NCBI GenBank assembly: GCA_031266895.1
Contig: JAISAD010000145.1
Coordinates: 1 to 28,010 of the forward strand
Source: Bacteroidales bacterium
GTDB taxonomy: Bacteria; Bacteroidota; Bacteroidia; Bacteroidales; WCHB1-69
Length of the DNA: 28,010 nt
Direction: 5' to 3'
Shown: piece after piece, positions 24,150 through 28,010 of the stretch
Layout: every line of letters starts with the position of its first letter
Position numbering within the stretch: the first letter of the stretch is position 1
The notes under the pieces: model-generated
The model's database searches: none
What the model saw: the letters and a program-made list of their open reading frames with translations, nothing else
Told to the model about the DNA's origin: nothing
Made by a program: the position numbers and the translations under genes

Positions 24150-25610
24150 ATGAAAAACAGAAACTTAATCGTAACATTGCTCGGATTGCTTTTGTTAACT
24201 GCTTGCAAAACAGGTGATTTTGCTTATTATGATGATGTATATACATCTTCTACCGATGCACAGTACAGTAAGCCCAAGCCGGATCCGGCGCCCGTTGTCG
24301 ATGAGGCAAATTATGAAGATTATGCCGAAAACAGCGAAGAAATGCCGACATATACTTCCAGCGATGCCGCCGGAAATACCTATGTTACCAACAACTATTA
24401 TTACGACGAGGACGACTATTACGACTATTACTACACCGCCCGCATTCGCCGTTTTCACTCCGATTTGTATGACGGGTGGGGCTATTATGATCCCTTCTAC
24501 ACCAATCTCTACTGGTACGACCCCGTTCCTTCCTACTGGGGCGTAAGCATCTATTATGGCTATAACTGGTGGTGGTCAGACCCCTATTACCGTCCTTACT
24601 ACTACAACTATGGCCACTATAACTATGGCTTTAGCTACGGGTGGGGCTGGCACAATCCGGGATATGCTTACGGCTACCACAATGGCTACTGGGATGGCTA
24701 CCAGGATGGTCGCTATGGAGGCGGCCACCACGGTCATTATAATGACTGCTCAGGCTATTATCACAACAACTACGACCATAACTATGCTTACAACTATGGC
24801 CATAGAAGTGTGGTAGGCAACGGTTCAAACGGATCGGCCACACATAGCAGCAACCGCCGCCCCGGCCCTAATAACGGTAATGATTCGAAAAATTCAAGAC
24901 CGGTCAATACCGTGTCGCGCTCAATGACGCCGACTTCGTTTAGCGAAAGATATAACACGCTGTCAACCACTGCCACGGCACCGGTTACAATGGGGCGGCC
25001 GAGTCCGAACAGCAGCAGGGTGACATCGGAATCTAAGCCTGAAACGCGTCCCGCCGCTTCTGCATCGCCTGCCGCAAGACCTTCGCCGAACGCCTCGGTC
25101 AGCAGAGAATCGGTTGCCCCTGCCGCAAGCACCAGACCGGCCGTTACCGGATCGGAAACGCGCCCGGCCACTCCTGTACCCTCTACGGCAAGATCCATGC
25201 CGAACACTCCGGCCAGCAGAGAGTCGGTTGCTCCTGCCACACGCACCAGACCGGCCGCTACCGGATCGGAAACGCGCCCGGCCACTTCTGCACCTTCTAC
25301 GGCAAGACCCGTGCCGACTGCTCCGGCCACAACCCGTCCCGCTGCCCCTTCCCGCGGCAGCTACTCGCGTCCGGCTGGCTCCTCCTCAAATGGCAGCAGC
25401 AACAGCTATTCCCGTCCGAGCAGCTCTTCGTCAAGCGGCAGCAGCAGTACACGTCCAAGCAGTTCCTCATCAAGCAGCGGCAGCTACTCGCGTCCAACTG
25501 GTTCCTCCTCAAATGGCAGCAGCAACAGCTACTCGCGTCCGAGCAGTTCCTCGTCGAGTAGCGGCAGCTACGGTTCCGGCAGCAGCGGCAGCTCGTCAAG
25601 AAGAAGATAA
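24150..25610 (+). CDS. Tyr/Gly/His-rich lipoprotein with Pro/Ser-rich repetitive tail, function unknown
   Basis: 486 residues. 'MKNRNLIVTLLGLLLLTACK' is a lipoprotein signal with lipobox LTAC (Cys19). An acidic segment rich in D, E and Y follows (about 20-90). Then comes a conserved-looking core 'RIRRFHSDLYDGWGYYDPFY' and 'LYWYDPVPSYWGVSIYYGYN', and a Tyr/Gly/His/Trp stretch to about residue 225. This core resembles Bacteroidota lipoproteins of unknown role. The second half is low complexity: a 38-residue repeat (SRESVAPA...TRPA.TGSETRPAT...) from about residue 313, then Ser/Arg/Pro repeats (SYSRP.GSSSNGSSN) to the end. It is probably anchored in the outer membrane with an extended, possibly surface-exposed tail. 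A strong Shine-Dalgarno and its own promoter suggest abundant expression. The OmpP1-like gene follows after 34 nt. I infer no catalytic activity. Confidence 0.82.
   Translation: MKNRNLIVTLLGLLLLTACKTGDFAYYDDVYTSSTDAQYSKPKPDPAPVVDEANYEDYAENSEEMPTYTSSDAAGNTYVTNNYYYDEDDYYDYYYTARIRRFHSDLYDGWGYYDPFYTNLYWYDPVPSYWGVSIYYGYNWWWSDPYYRPYYYNYGHYNYGFSYGWGWHNPGYAYGYHNGYWDGYQDGRYGGGHHGHYNDCSGYYHNNYDHNYAYNYGHRSVVGNGSNGSATHSSNRRPGPNNGNDSKNSRPVNTVSRSMTPTSFSERYNTLSTTATAPVTMGRPSPNSSRVTSESKPETRPAASASPAARPSPNASVSRESVAPAASTRPAVTGSETRPATPVPSTARSMPNTPASRESVAPATRTRPAATGSETRPATSAPSTARPVPTAPATTRPAAPSRGSYSRPAGSSSNGSSNSYSRPSSSSSSGSSSTRPSSSSSSSGSYSRPTGSSSNGSSNSYSRPSSSSSSSGSYGSGSSGSSSRRR
25085..25345 (+). repeat. Tandem 114-bp in-frame repeat in the lipoprotein gene
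   Basis: The copies at 25085-25198 and 25199-25312 are highly similar over their length. A third, partial copy begins at 25313 with the same GCCGA.. word and 114-bp phase. The unit is 38 codons, so length changes keep the frame. A diverged half-unit precedes 25085. Confidence 0.85.
25356..25600 (+). repeat. Second in-frame repeat (123-bp period) in the Ser-rich tail
   Basis: Copies start at 25356 and 25479 with GGCAGCTACTCGCGTCC and stay nearly identical for about 85 bp, then diverge into AGC/TCC serine codons. The period is 41 codons. It is distinct from the 114-bp repeat just upstream. Confidence 0.82.
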
Positions 25611-25644
25611 ACGTCAGGAAGTTAATTTATAATTGAATAGAATA

Positions 25645-27108
25645 ATGAAAAAGATATTTGCAGGTTTTATTTTGACGGTCGCCCTCTTTCCCCTGCTCAG
25701 AGGGCAGAGCGACATAGACGCATTTCGCTTCTCGCAAATCAACAGAGAGGGTTCTGCCCGCTTTATGGGAGCAGGCGGGGCGCTGGGCGCTGTAGGTGCC
25801 GACTTTTCGGCCATAAGCGTCAATCCGGCTGCGATTGCCATATTTAAGAAGCATGAGATTTCGATTACGCCTCTCTCCGTTTCTGTTTTCAGCACGCAGA
25901 GCACATTCAATGGCACTTCGACTACTACTCCGAGAGTGAGATACACCTTTCCGCAGGTGGGCCTGGTAATGAAGGCGCCGCTGCAGGGCGACTACTGGCG
26001 GGGGCTTTATTTTGGATTTGGATTCAACCGGATTCAGGATTTCAACGGCCGGTTTAATGTAGAGGGACGCTCGAAAGGCCATTCCATGACCGAGGATCTG
26101 GCCTTGGGTGCAACTGCTGACAATTTTGATCCCGATAATACTACTTCCGGCTTTTACGGCACGTCAAACTTTGCCTGGGATGCCTACCTGATTAACGCCG
26201 ACCCCGCGTGGTCGAGCAGCAACAGGAAATATGTGAGCGCGCTCAACGGCTTTGATTTAAAGCAGAGCCGCTTTGTGGAGACGCGCGGCGGCATTGACGA
26301 GATGAGCTTTACCGTGGGCGCCAATTATGGCGATAAGTTTTTTATGGCCGCTTCTGTGGGTATTCCGTTTTTAAATTATACCGAATCTTCTACCTATACG
26401 GAGACGGACGATAAGAATGAAACTTCTGTTATTGACCATTTTAAGTTTGAAGACAAGTTGAAGGTGAGTAGTGTGGGCATTAACCTGAAGTTGGGCATCA
26501 TTTACCAGCCTGTCAGCTTTATGCGCCTTGGAATCAGCTTTCAGACACCTACCTATTATAACTCGGTACACGAGATTTTTGAACGCAGCATGTATGCCCG
26601 GAATGATACCGGACGGGTGCACAGCAGTTCCTATTCGAATGAAAACAGATACTCCCTGACTACGCCCCTGCGTGCCTCGTTCAATGTGGCTTTTCTGATT
26701 AACAGGCGCGGATTTATCAGTCTGGAATACGAAATCAGCAATTTTGCACAGGCCAGCATGATTGCCCGCAATTATGCCTTTAACGAAGAAAACAGGCAGA
26801 TACAGGCCAAGTACGGACTGGCGCACGCCCTCAGAATAGGCGGCGAGATAAATGTGTCCGAACATTTTTTGCTGCGTGCCGGCTATAACTATCTTACCTC
26901 TCCCTACAAGAATGGAATTAACGACGGCAGCGCACACATAGCCTCTGCCGGCATGGGATTCCGGTTTAGCCGCTTCTTTTTCGATTTGGCCTATTCGCTG
27001 AGGCTGAGCAGGGAAAAATACTGGATTTACAGTGCCGATTTGGCAGATGCCGCCAGCATGGATTTTGCCCGACACAGAATATATACCACTTTTGGGCTGA
27101 AGTTTTAG
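25645..27108 (+). CDS. OmpP1/FadL-type outer-membrane transport protein
   Basis: 487 residues from ATG 25645; an in-frame TTG at 25633 is less likely because 'MKKIFAGFILTVALFPLLRG' plus 'Q' is a clean signal peptide. After it, 'INREGSARFMGAGGALGAVG' and 'ADFSAISVNPAAIAIFKKHE' form the conserved N-terminal plug region of FadL/OmpP1-like proteins in this phylum (often labelled hemin receptor). The rest alternates aromatic and polar residues in beta strands ('RGLYFGFGFNRIQDFNG', 'YNYLTSPYKNGIND', 'MGFRFSRFFFDLAYSLRLS'), ending with a terminal aromatic (F) typical of outer-membrane barrels. FadL proteins pass hydrophobic compounds; the cargo here is unknown. It follows the lipoprotein gene by 34 nt and is probably co-transcribed with it, ending at the terminator at 27158-27195. 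Confidence 0.88.
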   Translation: MKKIFAGFILTVALFPLLRGQSDIDAFRFSQINREGSARFMGAGGALGAVGADFSAISVNPAAIAIFKKHEISITPLSVSVFSTQSTFNGTSTTTPRVRYTFPQVGLVMKAPLQGDYWRGLYFGFGFNRIQDFNGRFNVEGRSKGHSMTEDLALGATADNFDPDNTTSGFYGTSNFAWDAYLINADPAWSSSNRKYVSALNGFDLKQSRFVETRGGIDEMSFTVGANYGDKFFMAASVGIPFLNYTESSTYTETDDKNETSVIDHFKFEDKLKVSSVGINLKLGIIYQPVSFMRLGISFQTPTYYNSVHEIFERSMYARNDTGRVHSSSYSNENRYSLTTPLRASFNVAFLINRRGFISLEYEISNFAQASMIARNYAFNEENRQIQAKYGLAHALRIGGEINVSEHFLLRAGYNYLTSPYKNGINDGSAHIASAGMGFRFSRFFFDLAYSLRLSREKYWIYSADLADAASMDFARHRIYTTFGLKF

Positions 27109-27157
27109 AGCGCCTGTCACGCAACAGTTTCTCCTGCCGAAGATATAAAAAAAGATA

Positions 27158-27195
27158 AAAACGCGGTACAGATTATGCCGCGTTTTATTTTTTTT
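27158..27195 (+). terminator. Rho-independent terminator after the OmpP1-like gene
   Basis: AAAACGCGG (27158-27166) pairs with CCGCGTTTT (27178-27186) around an 11-nt loop. It is followed by T-rich sequence through 27195, in the right orientation 50 nt past the stop. Confidence 0.9.
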
Positions 27196-27226
27196 GTATG
27201 CGTTGCTATAATTGGATTTTTTTTTG

Positions 27227-27234
27227 TATAATTG
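27227..27234 (+). promoter_or_regulatory. Possible weak promoter for the repeat leader and Cys-rich lipoprotein
   Basis: TATAATTG differs from TAnnTTTG at one position and is followed by C. A TTG lies 21 nt upstream (27203-27205), the same spacing as at rfbC. If used, the leader before the ATG at 27608 would exceed 360 nt and include the 11/22-bp array. Confidence 0.35.
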
Positions 27235-27416
27235 CAAGGTCAAAATATTTTAAATAAGCAAAACTAATATCTTGAACAATAGTTAATTATATATTTTAGT
27301 CATGATTAAAATTAAAAGAAAATTCTTTTTTGGCAAATATTTCTTTCTGTTCCGGAATCAATTTTATAAATTTATAGCAGTTCCCAGTATAAACATGCGA
27401 ATTATTTACGGGAAAG

Positions 27417-27548
27417 TCTCTCTGCAGTTACATGCTTACGCAGCAAAAGCTGCACAGTTAGCCGGCAAAAGTTGCACAGTTAGTCAGCAAAAGCTACATG
27501 CCTGGCCAGCCGCAGTTACATGCCTGCCCGGCAGAAGGCTGCATGCAG
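27417..27548. repeat. Degenerate 22-bp tandem array built of alternating 11-bp motifs
   Basis: Twelve consecutive 11-mers alternate between an A type ending in AAAAG or variants (CGCAGCAAAAG, GCCGGCAAAAG, GTCAGCAAAAG, GCCAGCCGCAG, CCCGGCAGAAG) and a B type (TTACATGCTTA, CTGCACAGTTA, TTGCACAGTTA, CTACATGCCTG, TTACATGCCTG, GCTGCATGCAG). The period is 22 bp, not divisible by three. The array is GC-richer than its AT-rich flanks. The remainder of 27109-27607 shows the terminator, a weak promoter candidate and otherwise AT-rich sequence with no convincing gene. There are no unique spacers, so it is not CRISPR. Confidence 0.75.
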
Positions 27549-27607
27549 AAGAAACAAAAGACAGGATATTGATGATGAAAATAAATAATTATTTAAGTTG
27601 AAAAGTT

Positions 27608-28010
27608 ATGAAACAAAAACATATCCAGCTGCGCGCAAATGACAAAAGCAAAAAAATCTTTTTTGAGCAGGCTCAAGGAGCCTTCAAAAGAGGCACGACT
27701 GCAATGCTGTGTATTATTCTGGCACTCGTGGCGAGCAGTTGCGTAAAGCAGCGAAACTGCGATTGCGGACAAACAGGGACTTTCGTCTATCTGAAAGAAC
27801 CGTATGAAGCACCAACAAATTGCGCAACAAGAGAAAAGATTGTGGCAGAATTTAACTCCACTGTACTTATTACGGGTTATGTTCCGCACAAATTTCAGTC
27901 GGGCGATTCTATTAAAGTGCGACTGTGTGGTGAATATGTATGTAAAAAGGCATTTACATTTTCGGCCAATACGCCTACGATATTTAAACTTAAATGTATA
28001 GAAAGGGAAT
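27608..28010 (+). CDS. Cys-rich lipoprotein, 3'-truncated by window edge, function unknown
   Basis: The frame from ATG 27608 is open to the window end (134 codons). Residues 33-45 'MLCIILALVASSC' form a lipoprotein signal with lipobox ASSC (Cys45), preceded by a long charged N-region ('KQKHIQLRANDKSKKIFFEQ'). The internal ATG at 27704 would give a conventional short signal and may be the real start. After the lipid-attachment Cys come a 'CDCGQTGTFVYLKEP' segment and 'VLITGYVPHKFQSGDSIKVR', then paired cysteines in 'LCGEYVCKKAF'. The mature part looks beta-rich and possibly disulfide-bonded, but I do not recognise the family. It lies 59 nt downstream of the 11/22-bp array. Confidence 0.65.
   Translation, partial: MKQKHIQLRANDKSKKIFFEQAQGAFKRGTTAMLCIILALVASSCVKQRNCDCGQTGTFVYLKEPYEAPTNCATREKIVAEFNSTVLITGYVPHKFQSGDSIKVRLCGEYVCKKAFTFSANTPTIFKLKCIERE

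Noticed and set aside
24195..25946. Long minus-strand frames opposite the Tyr/Ser-rich lipoprotein
   Set aside because: They mirror the low-complexity GC-rich codons of the sense gene and encode Val/Ala/Gly or Cys/Arg runs without domains.
27417..27548. CRISPR array
   Set aside because: Repeats are contiguous and degenerate, with no unique spacers and no cas genes.
27302..27601. Open frame of 99 codons before the Cys-rich lipoprotein
   Set aside because: Its second half is just the translated 11/22-bp array, whose period is not a codon multiple. The first half is AT-rich with no recognisable domain or ribosome-binding site.

Overview
The window looks like a chromosomal segment of an anaerobic member of the Bacteroidota, probably Bacteroidales. 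Four things point this way. A remnant and an intact gene carry type IX secretion (T9SS) C-terminal sorting domains. The ribosomal order is rpsF-rpsR-rplI, with dnaN apart from dnaA. Nine upstream regions carry the Bacteroidota -7 promoter motif TAnnTTTG. There is also a very long 2-hydroxyacyl-CoA dehydratase activase, a strict-anaerobe type of enzyme, and a Tyr-rich lipoprotein of a type I associate with this phylum. I name no genus.

Layout. (1) 1-3363 is a visibly AT-rich accessory block: the 3' part of a type I restriction specificity gene (hsdS), an OLD-family ATPase/TOPRIM nuclease 15 nt downstream, and a REP-associated (Y1) transposase with two near-identical REP-like palindromes inside its own coding sequence. 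(2) 3499-7625 is housekeeping: pepT, the RNase P RNA gene rnpB (its 10-bp P1 helix is readable) lying only 7 nt after dnaN, then rfbC and a gph-like HAD phosphatase transcribed divergently from dnaN. (3) 7656-8198 is a scar: the C-terminal end of an acyltransferase on the minus strand meets a truncated T9SS sorting domain on the plus strand. (4) 8267-20379 is all minus strand: rpsF-rpsR-rplI, a small secreted T9SS protein with a strong terminator, a 1409-residue activase, hisS with a DUF389 membrane protein in one operon, and a PMCA-type Ca2+ P-type ATPase. (5) 20600-27108 is plus strand and visibly more GC-rich: an exported single-chain tandem TldD-like protein, a Tyr-rich/Ser-rich lipoprotein with internal DNA repeats, and a FadL/OmpP1-type outer-membrane barrel, closed by a clear terminator. 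(6) 27109-28010 holds an unusual array of alternating 11-bp motifs (22-bp period) upstream of a Cys-rich lipoprotein gene that runs off the window.

How the parts fit. Most genes are single units or short operons with their own TAnnTTTGC promoter. The region-5 genes all encode envelope or exported proteins and form the most plausible functional group, though no shared pathway is proven. The least explained items are the secreted TldD-TldD fusion, in which only the first half keeps the HExxxH metal site, the 11/22-bp repeat leader, and the transposase carrying its own palindromes.
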